Assembly: GCA_937894065.1 (NCBI GenBank)
Contig: CALCST010000027.1
Coordinates: 1-64,000, forward strand
Length of the DNA: 64,000 nt
Source: an uncultured Parabacteroides sp.
GTDB lineage: Bacteria; Bacteroidota; Bacteroidia; Bacteroidales; Tannerellaceae
Direction of reading: 5' to 3'
The notes under the pieces are model-generated. The model was given only the letters and a program-made list of their open reading frames with translations. It did no database searches and was not told where the DNA came from. The position numbers and the translations under genes are program-made. Position 1 is the first letter of the stretch, and every line of letters begins with the position of its first letter. Of this stretch, positions 1 through 7,669 are shown in pieces.

Positions 1-6
1 GATAGT

Positions 7-342
7 GACCCAGGGCTCACGCCCTGGGCTATGCCAAAGGCTTTCAGCCTTATACTCCCTTATTCCTATAGCCTCCGTTCCAACAGATTTGCAATCCGTT
101 GGTTAACATTGGCGGATATGAAATACACATTATTGGAGAACGGGACAATCCATCAAGGCTGAAGGCCTTGGGTTTATAGCCCGGGGTGTGAGCCCCGGGT
201 TAAGATGCACCTACTCTCTCACCACAGCTCTGAAAGAGCGAGGTTAAGCATCAAGGTGCGCTCCTTCAGAGCTTATATTTAGGTGGTGGCTAATGACCCA
301 GGGCTCACGCCCTGGGCTATGCTAAAGGCTTTCAGCCTTATA
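7..342. repeat. Mosaic of palindromic intergenic repeats (REP-like)
   Basis: Three copies of a 48-50 base unit are visible: 7-54 (direct), 154-203 (inverted) and 295-342 (direct). Each has a GC-rich palindrome (CCCAGGGCTCACGCCCTGGG in copies 1 and 3) followed by an AAGGCTTTCAGCCTT-like palindrome. Between them lies a second hairpin, 226-240 pairing with 259-273 (AGCTCTGAAAGAGCG against CGCTCCTTCAGAGCT, one mismatch). The arrangement resembles REP/BIME-type elements mobilised by RAYT transposases in other bacteria; no transposase gene is in the window. No gene is visible in 1-410. Confidence 0.75.
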
Positions 343-410
343 TTCCCCTTGTTTCTGAAACCTTGTCAACTCGTTAACTCGTCAACTTGTCAACTAAATT
401 AAAAATCTAT

Positions 411-854
411 ATGCTATACAACACTATTCAACTATCACCAAATTTCAACTTATCCGAACTCACCCATTCTCAGACAGCTATTGAAAACGCAATAGACAAT
501 AGCCCTGATGAAAAAAGTTTGGAAAACCTCAAATATCTTTGTAAAAATCTTTTGCAGCCTTTGCGTGATATGCTTGGGAAGCCTATTCATGTCACAAGTG
601 GTTATCGTTGCGAAGAGCTTAACCGCATTGTTGGCGGTGTTCCGACGAGCCAACACGTTAAAGGTGAAGCTGCCGACTGTTATTGCACGGATGGTCCGGA
701 ATTTCTGCTTCAAATCCTTCTCGACTCGGGTTTGGAGTTTGACCAGGCTATTGTTTATAAGGAGAAACGTTTCTTGCATTTGTCTTTGAAAAGGGGTGGC
801 GGGAACAGGAAAATCTCTACTAATTCTCGCAATCGAAATCAAATGAATATCTAA
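411..854 (+). CDS. Peptidase M15-family protein (D-Ala-D-Ala carboxypeptidase / endolysin-like)
   Basis: A 147-residue protein resembling the peptidase M15_3 / phage endolysin type that cleaves peptidoglycan cross-peptides. The central segment has VTSGYRC, followed by SQHVKGEAAD, in which the His and Asp are the expected zinc ligands; a further FLHLS near the C-terminus supplies the third His. A TTG at 387 would extend the frame by eight residues, but it lies inside a repeated TTGTCAAC-type sequence, so ATG 411 is preferred. No signal peptide is seen. In Bacteroides such small M15 proteins often sit alone or beside phage-like DNA-binding genes; here the left neighbour is only repeats, so it may be a domesticated phage remnant. 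The family call is solid; the role is not. Confidence 0.8.
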   Translation: MLYNTIQLSPNFNLSELTHSQTAIENAIDNSPDEKSLENLKYLCKNLLQPLRDMLGKPIHVTSGYRCEELNRIVGGVPTSQHVKGEAADCYCTDGPEFLLQILLDSGLEFDQAIVYKEKRFLHLSLKRGGGNRKISTNSRNRNQMNI

Positions 855-945
855 AATATTTTAGATGTGTAAAACCATCCCGGTTGATTATCTAAATACA
901 GCCAATAATCTATTTTATATACAGTTACATAAAAGTGTTACCCAT

Positions 946-1317
946 TTACTTCTTCCTATGTTTTGATATATATGCAGAATTTTCCAATGCCCATGTTATG
1001 AGATTGTTTAATATAGGAATCAAACTTTGGCCCACCTCTGTCAAAGAATATTCCACTCTTGGAGGTATTTCGGCATATAATTTTCTTTTCACCAGCCCAT
1101 CGGCTTCAAGAGCCTTTAATGTCTCGGTAAGCACTTTAGGAGATATATCCGGAATGGACTTACTAATAACATTAAAGCGCGTTGCTTCATTTTCAGAAAG
1201 TACACATAATATGAGCATAGCCCATTTACTGGAAAACCGCGACAGGACATTCCGGATAGGGCATTCTTCTATACGAGTATATTTTTTCAGATTTTCTTGT
1301 AATTGTAAGCTGTTCAT
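946..1317 (-). CDS. HxlR-family winged-helix transcriptional regulator
   Basis: A 123-residue single-domain DUF24/HxlR DNA-binding protein. Diagnostic features are the N-terminal CPIRN motif with its conserved cysteine, SSKWAMLIL, the recognition region PDISPKVLTETLKALE, and the wing PPRVEYSLTEVG. In this family the conserved N-terminal cysteine senses electrophiles or oxidants in several members (for example HypR of Bacillus); sensing here is inference. ATG 1317 is preferred to the TTG at 1323. It is divergent from the cupin gene at 1461, with a perfect palindrome in the shared intergenic region, so it probably controls that gene and itself. It resembles, but is not identical to, the HxlR protein at 2859-3239. 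Confidence 0.92.
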   Translation of the reverse strand: MNSLQLQENLKKYTRIEECPIRNVLSRFSSKWAMLILCVLSENEATRFNVISKSIPDISPKVLTETLKALEADGLVKRKLYAEIPPRVEYSLTEVGQSLIPILNNLITWALENSAYISKHRKK

Positions 1318-1347
1318 TCCCAATAATAATTACCTTAAAGTAAGTGG

Positions 1348-1363
1348 GTTACATTTATGTAAC
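1348..1363. promoter_or_regulatory. Palindromic operator candidate for HxlR regulator
   Basis: GTTACAT and ATGTAAC form perfect 7-base arms around TT. The site lies between the divergent HxlR and cupin genes, four bases upstream of the cupin -33 element. A second, weaker inverted pair (TTAC 1330-1333, GTAA 1340-1343) lies next to it on the HxlR side. HxlR dimers bind such palindromes; assignment to this regulator is inferred from position. Confidence 0.6.
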
Positions 1364-1366
1364 TTC

Positions 1367-1397
1367 TTGTTTATCAATATAAAAAACATTAGTTTTG
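1367..1397 (+). promoter_or_regulatory. Bacteroides-type promoter of the cupin gene
   Basis: A -33 TTG at 1367-1369, a 20-base spacer and a -7 box TAGTTTTG at 1390-1397 match the Bacteroides vegetative consensus. The predicted start is near 1403, giving a leader of about 58 bases before ATG 1461. Confidence 0.7.
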
Positions 1398-1460
1398 CAC
1401 TATCTAAATGATAGTAAGTTTAGAATACAAAGTTAATCATCTTTATAAAAAACAGGAAAT

Positions 1461-1871
1461 ATGAGCAACATTAAAATTATGAACAAGGGCGAAAAGTACG
1501 CCCACGCAACAATAGGTTGCATCAAGGGTTTTGAAGGTAAGCAGTTTGTAAAAGAGGCTACAGAGGCTACTTCATGTGAGATTTCATTCGGTACATTGCC
1601 GACTGGGGCATCTGTTCCGTTTTTCCACAACCATAAGGCAAATGAAGAAAACTACATAATCCTATCAGGGGCTGGAAAATTTCAGGTGAACAATGAAGTT
1701 TTTGAAATCGGTGAAGGGTCAATCATTCGTGTATCACCAGGATGCGACCGGAACTTGAAATGTACTTCTGCTGAGCCTATGATTTATATCTGTATTCAGG
1801 CAAAGGATGGAAGTCTGGAAGGCTACACAATGACAGATGCTGAAATAACAGAATGTGAGAATCTGTTGTAA
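1461..1871 (+). CDS. Small cupin-domain protein
   Basis: A 136-residue single cupin. Motif 1 is visible as PFFHNHKANEENYIILSG, with His-x-His and a downstream Glu for metal binding, and motif 2 as IGEGSIIRVSPGCDRNLKC. It has no signal peptide, so it is cytosolic. Stand-alone cupins of this kind include quercetinase/pirin-like and small-molecule isomerase types; the substrate cannot be told from sequence. It is transcribed away from an HxlR regulator (946-1317) with an operator-like palindrome between them, which suggests induction by a reactive or aromatic compound. Known: the fold and metal motif. Inferred: regulation by HxlR. Confidence 0.88.
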   Translation: MSNIKIMNKGEKYAHATIGCIKGFEGKQFVKEATEATSCEISFGTLPTGASVPFFHNHKANEENYIILSGAGKFQVNNEVFEIGEGSIIRVSPGCDRNLKCTSAEPMIYICIQAKDGSLEGYTMTDAEITECENLL

Positions 1872-1879
1872 AAAGTTAT

Positions 1880-2001
1880 GTTGCAAAACAAAATAAAAAT
1901 TAAACACTGAGGCACAGAGCCACGGAGGTAATATATTGATTATAGGATTAATAAAAATCTCTGTATGCTCTGTGTCTCTGTGTTTAAAATAGTTTTGCAA
2001 C
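1880..2001. repeat. 122-bp inverted-repeat element, MITE-like
   Basis: The ends are a perfect 10-base inverted repeat (GTTGCAAAAC 1880-1889, GTTTTGCAAC 1992-2001). Inside, 1902-1919 pairs with 1968-1985 (AAACACTGAGGCACAGAG type) with two mismatches in 18. Related CACTGAG/CTCTGTG hairpins occur at 37598-37666 and, more distantly, at 39659-39710. It lies between the convergent cupin and EFR1 genes, so it could also serve as a terminator. No target-site duplication is obvious. Confidence 0.65.
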
Positions 2002-2032
2002 ACCCTCCCCAAAAAGTACCTAAAGTGATGCG

Positions 2033-2794
2033 TCATATATATAGCTCACATTCTTTCCGCACGCTACATGCCTTCTTTAGCATCATGTTTACGACAGCAA
2101 GGAGCAATCTGTTCACCTTTCTTGCATGATGTGGACATACAGTTACGCATCGCATGCACGAGATACAGTCTTTCTTGTTTACTTTTGCCGGATTATTCTT
2201 GTCGATGGCTCCTACCGGGCATTTTAAAGCACAGAGACCGCATTGGGTACATGCATTTGTGACTTTAGGCACGATACCTACATTGGCAATTTTTCGGTAA
2301 GGTCTGTTGCCCGGTATTGCCGGAGTGGAAAAGTCATTTGTCTTCAATTTCTCACTTATCTTCTCTGCAAACTCTTTCAATATTCCGTAATCATCCTTAT
2401 CAGGTCTGTTTGTGGCATATTTATGTGCTATTGAATGTTCAGCAATTGCAACAACAGCTCCTATAACAGAAAATCCTGCCTGCTGAACAATGTCCTGAAG
2501 TTCCACCAATGTATCCTCATAGGCTCGATTGCCATACACGCAAACCAAAATTGCTTTTGCTCCATTGCCCTGAATCTTTGCAATGCGCTCCGCGGCTGTG
2601 GAAGGCACGCGCCCGCTATAGGATGGAACAGCAACTATAGCCGTATCTTCATTTGCCAAAGAGAATCTATGAAAATCCTCATTCGCGTTTGACAAATCGA
2701 TACATCTAATCTCCTGACTCAATTCGGCAGCCAGAAAGTCGGCAACTTTCTTTGTTCCACCTGTCGGACTGAAAACTATTTCATAAATGTTCAT
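2033..2794 (-). CDS. EFR1-family flavodoxin/ferredoxin fusion protein
   Basis: A 253-residue protein with an N-terminal flavodoxin-like domain (about residues 1-150, starting YEIVFSPTGGTKK with the FMN phosphate-binding loop) and a C-terminal double 4Fe-4S ferredoxin (CTQCGLCALKCP and CISCMRCVTVCP). This is the EFR1 arrangement: a small cytosolic electron-transfer protein whose partner is generally unknown. It follows the HxlR gene at 2859-3239 on the same strand after 64 bases, so the two probably form an operon, with the HxlR protein controlling a redox response. A short basic tail rich in Met/Lys follows the ferredoxin domain. Confidence 0.88.
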   Translation of the reverse strand: MNIYEIVFSPTGGTKKVADFLAAELSQEIRCIDLSNANEDFHRFSLANEDTAIVAVPSYSGRVPSTAAERIAKIQGNGAKAILVCVYGNRAYEDTLVELQDIVQQAGFSVIGAVVAIAEHSIAHKYATNRPDKDDYGILKEFAEKISEKLKTNDFSTPAIPGNRPYRKIANVGIVPKVTNACTQCGLCALKCPVGAIDKNNPAKVNKKDCISCMRCVTVCPHHARKVNRLLLAVVNMMLKKACSVRKECELYI

Positions 2795-2858
2795 ATATTC
2801 TATCTCCTCTTTTTTGATTTTTATTCTGTTTTACTCAGCATACCAGGAAGTAATATAT

Positions 2859-3239
2859 TCAGTCTTTAACGGGACTAATCTTTTTACGGTCACACATAAT
2901 ATCATCCATATTATCAATAGACCATTGGAGCAGTGAATCAAGGATCGGCTTCAATGATTTTGCTCTTTCAGTAAGAGCGTATTCCACTCTCGGTGGTATC
3001 TCCGAAAATATTGTTCTTGTCACATATCCGTCCTCTTCCAGTGTACGGAGTGTCATTGTCAGCATTTTCTGTGATATATCCGGCATTTGTTGTTTCAGCT
3101 CCATAAAACGCATGCTTTCCTTATCTGACCTGTCAAGGATATATATGACGAGTAATGCCCATTTGTCACATAATCTTGCCAATATGTTCCTTACAGGACA
3201 ACCTGGGAACATGGCATCTTGTACTGTTGATCTTTTCAT
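2859..3239 (-). CDS. HxlR-family transcriptional regulator
   Basis: A 126-residue HxlR protein. It has CPVRNILARLCDKWALLV (conserved cysteine of the family), PDISQKMLTMTLRTLEEDG in the recognition helix region and PPRVEYALTERA in the wing. It shares most diagnostic residues with the HxlR protein at 946-1317, consistent with paralogy. It starts at ATG 3239 and is probably co-transcribed with the downstream EFR1 gene. A -7 box and an inverted repeat lie immediately upstream. The CPVRN cysteine makes thiol-based sensing of electrophiles or disulfide stress plausible, but this is inference. Confidence 0.92.
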   Translation of the reverse strand: MKRSTVQDAMFPGCPVRNILARLCDKWALLVIYILDRSDKESMRFMELKQQMPDISQKMLTMTLRTLEEDGYVTRTIFSEIPPRVEYALTERAKSLKPILDSLLQWSIDNMDDIMCDRKKISPVKD

Positions 3240-3270
3240 GGACTATCTATATCTAATGAATTCCAGTGCA

Positions 3271-3304
3271 CAAAGATAATAATATACTTTATTTACCGAG
3301 TATA
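3271..3304 (-). promoter_or_regulatory. Promoter and operator candidate for HxlR-EFR1 operon
   Basis: On the minus strand 3278-3271 reads TATCTTTG, a good -7 box. Just upstream, TATACT (3283-3288) and AGTATA (3299-3304) form a 6-base inverted repeat in the -33 region, where no TTTG is found. This suits an operator or an activated promoter. The remaining bases of the 3240-3549 gap (310 bp) are AT-rich and must hold the tldD promoter; only a weak TAATTTAG (3418-3425) is visible there. Confidence 0.45.
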
Positions 3305-3549
3305 TTTTTTATACTAAAGCAGAAAGCACGTGATTCAAAATGGACACTAACCCCAGCTTTTGTCCATTAAAACAAGAAATTCTCACCCCTACATATATAT
3401 ATAATGAATTATTTACTAATTTAGCACAATGAAGGCCGTGAAAACGGTTTGAGACAAATAAAGTTTGGATGAGAAAAATTGATTCTGTTGGCTTGCCCCA
3501 GCTCTATTACTGATTCTTGTCAAATTTTAACAATGATAATTTATGTATT

Positions 3550-5085
3550 ATGAAATTTAATCGTCGAGAATTTTTAAAGACAGGAAGTATGGCCGTACTT
3601 ACATCTCTTGCTGCTCCTTCATTCCTGAGCAGTTGCACAAGTGGTAACGCTGTTGACAAAGCACAAGGAGTGGCTTTTGCCTTGAATCACTTCAAGGTGA
3701 GTGAAGAAGATCTTAATAAAGTTTTGGCTGCGGCTTTGGAAAAGGGTGGAGATTATGCTGATCTTTTCTTTGAACATACGCATTACAACAACATAGGGTT
3801 GCAGGACGGAGAGGTTAACTCTGCTGCTTCAAACATCGATTTCGGTATGGGTGTGCGTGTTCTTGCAGGCGACCAGACTGGTTATGCCTATGTTGAGAAC
3901 ATCACTCTGGATGAGATGATCAAAGCGGCACGCACTGCTGCCAGAATTGCAAACTCTTCAAACAAATTCCAGCCGGCTAATATCACTGAAATAAAGCCGG
4001 AACACAATTACTATAATATTTCAAAGGATTGGGATTTGCTGTCTGTCCAGGACAAGATGCCTTATTTGCAGAAGCTGAACGACCGTATTTTTGAACTTGA
4101 CAAGAGAGTTCATAAGGTTAGAGCTTTCCTTGGTGATTCAACTTCTCATATTTTGTTCTGCAACAGCGAAGGACAGATGTATTATGATTATCGTCCGATG
4201 TGTTCTCTTTCTGCCGTATGTATTATGGAAGACAACGGACAGGTTGAAAATTCATATGCTGCAAGGGCGTTCCGTATGGGCGCAGAATTCCTTAATGATG
4301 AGCTGATTGAGGAATTGGCTAATGAGGCTGTGAATAAAACATCTATCCTGTTCCAGGCTATCAAGCCTAAAGGTGGTGAAATGCCGGTGGTTATGGGTGC
4401 CGGTGGTTCCGGTATCTTGCTTCACGAAGCTATCGGACATGCTTTTGAGGCTGATTTCAACCGTAAAAATGTATCTATTTTCTCAGACTTGCTTAACAAG
4501 AAAGTTTGTGACGAGCATATCAATGTGGTGGACGATGGTACTATTCCTTTCAACCGCGGTTCTGTGAACATCGATGACGAAGGTATCGAAGGACAAAAGA
4601 CTTATATCGTGAAAGAAGGTATTCTGACAAGTTATCTTCACGACAGAATCAGTGCCAAGCATTATGGAATCCGCTCAACAGGTAACGGACGCCGTGAAAA
4701 CTTCAGACAGATGCCTATTCCTCGTATGCGTGCTACTTATATGGAAGCGGGCAACGTTACTGAAGAGGAAATGATTTCAACTGTGAAGAAAGGTATCTAT
4801 GCCGCAAACTTCACAAACGGACAGGTTCAGATTGGTGCCGGCGACTTCACATTCTTCGTAAAAGACGGTTATCTGATTGAGAACGGAAAGCTGACTCAGC
4901 CTATCAAGGATATCAATATCATTGGTAACGGTCCGAAGGCTCTTGCCGACATTACTATGGTTGGAAACAACTATAAAATGGACAACGGAACATGGACTTG
5001 CGGAAAGGATGGCCAGTCTTGTCCTGTAACTTGTGGTATGCCATCTGCTTTAGTAAGTAAATTAACTGTAGGAGGAGAAAATTGA
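3550..5085 (+). CDS. TldD-family metalloprotease homolog with Tat signal peptide
   Basis: A 511-residue TldD/PmbA-family protein. The N-terminus MKFNRREFLKTGSMAVLTSL is a twin-arginine signal followed by a hydrophobic stretch ending LSSC, which could also be a lipobox. The zinc motif HEAIGH (residues 292-297) is the HExxxH of active TldD, and the C-terminal CGKDGQ segment holds the conserved cysteine. TldD pairs with TldE (PmbA) to cleave unfolded or modified peptides such as microcin B17 and CcdA; E. coli TldD is cytosolic, so an exported version is unusual. A TTG 33 bases upstream is less likely as the start than ATG 3550. It is first of five same-strand genes, with pmbA starting two bases after its stop. 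Confidence 0.9.
   Translation: MKFNRREFLKTGSMAVLTSLAAPSFLSSCTSGNAVDKAQGVAFALNHFKVSEEDLNKVLAAALEKGGDYADLFFEHTHYNNIGLQDGEVNSAASNIDFGMGVRVLAGDQTGYAYVENITLDEMIKAARTAARIANSSNKFQPANITEIKPEHNYYNISKDWDLLSVQDKMPYLQKLNDRIFELDKRVHKVRAFLGDSTSHILFCNSEGQMYYDYRPMCSLSAVCIMEDNGQVENSYAARAFRMGAEFLNDELIEELANEAVNKTSILFQAIKPKGGEMPVVMGAGGSGILLHEAIGHAFEADFNRKNVSIFSDLLNKKVCDEHINVVDDGTIPFNRGSVNIDDEGIEGQKTYIVKEGILTSYLHDRISAKHYGIRSTGNGRRENFRQMPIPRMRATYMEAGNVTEEEMISTVKKGIYAANFTNGQVQIGAGDFTFFVKDGYLIENGKLTQPIKDINIIGNGPKALADITMVGNNYKMDNGTWTCGKDGQSCPVTCGMPSALVSKLTVGGEN
5070..5075 (+). promoter_or_regulatory. Strong Shine-Dalgarno site before pmbA homolog
   Basis: AGGAGG lies 12 bases upstream of ATG 5088, still inside the end of the tldD homolog. 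Such consensus sites are uncommon in Bacteroidetes; it decides ATG 5088 over the TTG at 5082 and suggests tight coupling of the two subunits. Confidence 0.55.
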
Positions 5086-5087
5086 TT

Positions 5088-6407
5088 ATGATTACAAATG
5101 AAAATAAAAAGCTGGCTCAATGGGCTATGGAGTTTGCTCTGAAAAATGGTTGCCAGGCTTCACGAGTAACAATATATAATGGTTCAAGCAGTACGTTTGA
5201 GATTCGCGATATGAAGATTGACCGTCTTCACCAGGCTTCTGAAAACAGTTTTATAATTCAGATTTATGTTGACGGAAGATTCGGTTCTTATTCTACTAAC
5301 AGACTTGACAAAAAAGAACTTGAGAAATTTATCAAAGACGGCATAGCTGCTACACGCTTCCTTGCTGAAGACAAGGCAAGAACTTTGCCGGACGCTGAAC
5401 GCTATTACAAAGGTGGCGGCGAGGATTTGCAGCTTTTCGACTCTAATTTCGACAATATCCAGCCGGACGAAAAGGTGGATTTGGCAATGAAGGCGTGCGA
5501 CGAAATTATGGGCAAGGATGACAGAATTATTTCTGCGTCTTCTTCGTTCAGCGATGGTAAGGAATTCAAATACATGGTTTCAAGCAATGGCTTTGAAGGC
5601 GAAGCTTCTTCTTCTTCGTTCAGCACTTTTGCCAGCGTAAGCATCAAGGGCGAAGGTGAAGCGCGTCCGGAATCATACTGGTATGACTTCTCTTTGTTCT
5701 ATGACACTCTGAAGAAAGAAGGTATCGGACAGAAGGCCCTTGAAAGGGTTTTGCGCAAGTTGGGACAGAAAAAGGCTGGTTCCGGCAAGTATACAATGGT
5801 TGTTGACAACATGAATTCTGCAAGATTGCTTTCTCCGGTAATTGAAGCTATTGATGGCGGAAGTATCCAGCAGAAGAATTCTTTCCTTCTTGACAAACTG
5901 AACCAGAAAGTGTTTGGCGACAAAATGACGATTATTGACGAACCGCATTTGAAGAAGAGTGCCGGTGCAAGATATTTCGACAATGAAGGTGTTGCTACCA
6001 AACGCCAGCCAATTTTTGAGAATGGTGTGCTAAAGACATACTTCATCGATACTTATCGTGCCAACAAGATGAATGTTGCGCCAACTATCTCCTCTCCTTC
6101 TATTATGGCTATGAATCTGGGAAATAAAGATGTTGAAGGTTTGATTTCGGATGTAAACAAGGGTATATTCGTTACTGGTTTCAATGGTGGAAACTGCAAC
6201 AGTTCAACAGGCGACTTCTCTTATGGTATTGAAGGTTTCCTTATCGAAAACGGAAAGCTTACTAAACCTGTTTCCGAAATGAATGTAACTGGAAATATGG
6301 TTACACTGTGGAGCAATCTTGCTGCTATCGGTAACGACCCAAGAACTTCGTCAAGCTGGAGAATTCCTTCTTTGGCGTTTGAGGGTGTGGATTTTAGCGG
6401 ATTGTAA
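5088..6407 (+). CDS. PmbA/TldE-family protein
   Basis: A 439-residue partner-type subunit of the TldD/TldE peptidase family. It starts MITNENKKLAQWAMEFAL with no signal peptide, has the family core with GVATKRQPIFENGVLKTY, and ends in the PmbA-like SSSWRIPSLAFEGVDFSGL. The HExxxH motif of TldD is missing, as expected for the TldE subunit. Since the TldD homolog carries a Tat signal and this one does not, it may be co-exported as a folded complex, which the Tat pathway permits, or the pair may work at the cytosolic face; this is inference. The gene starts two bases after the tldD stop. Confidence 0.9.
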   Translation: MITNENKKLAQWAMEFALKNGCQASRVTIYNGSSSTFEIRDMKIDRLHQASENSFIIQIYVDGRFGSYSTNRLDKKELEKFIKDGIAATRFLAEDKARTLPDAERYYKGGGEDLQLFDSNFDNIQPDEKVDLAMKACDEIMGKDDRIISASSSFSDGKEFKYMVSSNGFEGEASSSSFSTFASVSIKGEGEARPESYWYDFSLFYDTLKKEGIGQKALERVLRKLGQKKAGSGKYTMVVDNMNSARLLSPVIEAIDGGSIQQKNSFLLDKLNQKVFGDKMTIIDEPHLKKSAGARYFDNEGVATKRQPIFENGVLKTYFIDTYRANKMNVAPTISSPSIMAMNLGNKDVEGLISDVNKGIFVTGFNGGNCNSSTGDFSYGIEGFLIENGKLTKPVSEMNVTGNMVTLWSNLAAIGNDPRTSSSWRIPSLAFEGVDFSGL

Positions 6408-6415
6408 GTATAGGG

Positions 6416-6525
6416 GACGAGTTGACGAGTTAACAAGGGGATAAGGCTATAGGGGAACAAGTATTAACTACTTGACTTCTTAACTACTTGACTACTTGAC
6501 TCCTTCCCCCCCTTGTCAACTCGTC
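6416..6525. repeat. Inverted repeat with internal short tandem repeats
   Basis: The left arm contains GACGAGTTGACGAGTTAACA (6416-6435, then AGGGG) and the right arm CCCCCTTGTCAACTCGTC (about 6508-6525), its near complement. Between them are repeated ACTACTTGACT/ACTTCTTA units (6466-6502, period about 8-9). Similar TTGTCAACTCGTTAACTCGTC sequence occurs at 362-394 before the M15 gene. The element sits between pmbA and the hydrolase gene, inside an otherwise tight gene run. Confidence 0.65.
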
Positions 6526-6570
6526 TCTGAATCCTCGTCGACTTCAATAACAACTTTAACAAAAACAATT

Positions 6571-7656
6571 ATGAAACGAAAGATATTGTCACTGATGGTG
6601 GCAGCCTGCTCTCCTTTCATGTTCGTAAATGAATCTGATGCCTGCACAGGCATTTCTCTATCTGCAAAAGATGGTAGTTACATTTATGCACGAACTATTG
6701 AATGGGGCGGCAGCGAGCTGAACAGCCAGTATGTAATTGTTCCAAGAGGTTATGAACATCAGGCGTTTACCATTAAAGGTCAGGGTATGACGTTCAAATC
6801 CAAGTATGGATATGTAGGTCTGTCGGTAGAACAGAAAGAATTTGTAGCTGAAGGAATCAATGAAGTCGGGCTGTCTGCCGGTCTTTTCTATTTCCCTAAC
6901 TACGGAGAATATGAAGCTTTTGATGAAGCGAAACGCTCAAGCAGTATTTCCGACCTTCAGCTGGTTTCGTGGATTTTGGCAAATTGCTCAACAATCGAAG
7001 AGGTTAAGGAAAAGATAAAAGACATTCATGTTGTGGCAATAGATCCGAGAGCTTCTACTGTTCACTGGAGAATTGCCGAGCCGACCGGGAAACAGGTTGT
7101 GCTGGAAATTGTTGACGGAAAATTGAATTTCTATGACAACAAAGTTGGTGTTATAACAAATTCTCCGGGTTTTGAATGGCATGTAGCTAATCTGAACAAT
7201 TATGTGAATCTTTATCCGGGTTCTGCACAAAGCCAGAATATCGGTGAAGAAAAGATTTCCCAGTTCGGAGCCGGAAGCGGCTTTTTGGGAATGCCGGGAG
7301 ACGTAACTCCTCCTTCACGTTTCGTAAGAGCTGCTTTCTATAAGGCTTCGGCTCCACAAAAGCAAACGGCTTATGAAACGGTTGAGCAGTCATTCCAGAT
7401 ATTGAACAACTTTGACATTCCTATCGGAATAGAGTTTTTGAGCTCTCAAACTCCGACAGATATTCCAAGTGCTACGCAATGGACATCGGTTACGGATACT
7501 AAAAACAGGAAGATTTATTTCCGTACGATGTATAACAGCACTATAAGATGTATTGATTTGAATAAAATAGATTTTAATTCTGTGGGATATAAATTTGTTC
7601 CTATGGATAAAGATAAAAAACAACCTGTTGAGGAGATTTGTGTAACCAATATTTAA
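6571..7656 (+). CDS. Choloylglycine hydrolase-family (linear amide C-N hydrolase) enzyme, exported
   Basis: A 361-residue N-terminal-nucleophile hydrolase. A 24-residue signal peptide ends NESDA, and the next residue is the nucleophile: CTGISLSAKDGSYIYARTIEW, with Arg at mature position 17 matching the family. A glutamate stands where many bile salt hydrolases have aspartate at mature position 20, so bile salt hydrolase, penicillin V acylase or another N-acyl amidase activity are all possible. ATG 6571 is chosen because upstream in-frame codons lie in repeats. Signal cleavage directly before Cys25 would itself expose the nucleophile. It is third in the TldD-PmbA-DUF362-ferredoxin run, an unusual setting for a bile salt hydrolase. 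Confidence 0.88.
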   Translation: MKRKILSLMVAACSPFMFVNESDACTGISLSAKDGSYIYARTIEWGGSELNSQYVIVPRGYEHQAFTIKGQGMTFKSKYGYVGLSVEQKEFVAEGINEVGLSAGLFYFPNYGEYEAFDEAKRSSSISDLQLVSWILANCSTIEEVKEKIKDIHVVAIDPRASTVHWRIAEPTGKQVVLEIVDGKLNFYDNKVGVITNSPGFEWHVANLNNYVNLYPGSAQSQNIGEEKISQFGAGSGFLGMPGDVTPPSRFVRAAFYKASAPQKQTAYETVEQSFQILNNFDIPIGIEFLSSQTPTDIPSATQWTSVTDTKNRKIYFRTMYNSTIRCIDLNKIDFNSVGYKFVPMDKDKKQPVEEICVTNI

Positions 7657-7669
7657 ACTTATCAGAATT

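Noticed and set aside
387..410. TTG extension of the M15 peptidase gene
   Set aside because: It falls in a repeated TTGTCAAC sequence; ATG 411 gives the normal family start.
3240..3549. Riboswitch or small RNA gene in the tldD upstream gap
   Set aside because: Only AT-rich sequence without a stable fold or recognised aptamer was seen.
5405..6460. Antisense open frames within the pmbA homolog
   Set aside because: Compositionally biased shadows of the real gene, without start signals.
6416..6525. CRISPR-like array at the short tandem repeats
   Set aside because: Units are 8-9 bases, degenerate and without spacers; no cas genes are present.
6571..7656. Firm annotation as bile salt hydrolase
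   Set aside because: Family membership is clear, but the residue at mature position 20 and the gene context do not allow the substrate to be fixed.
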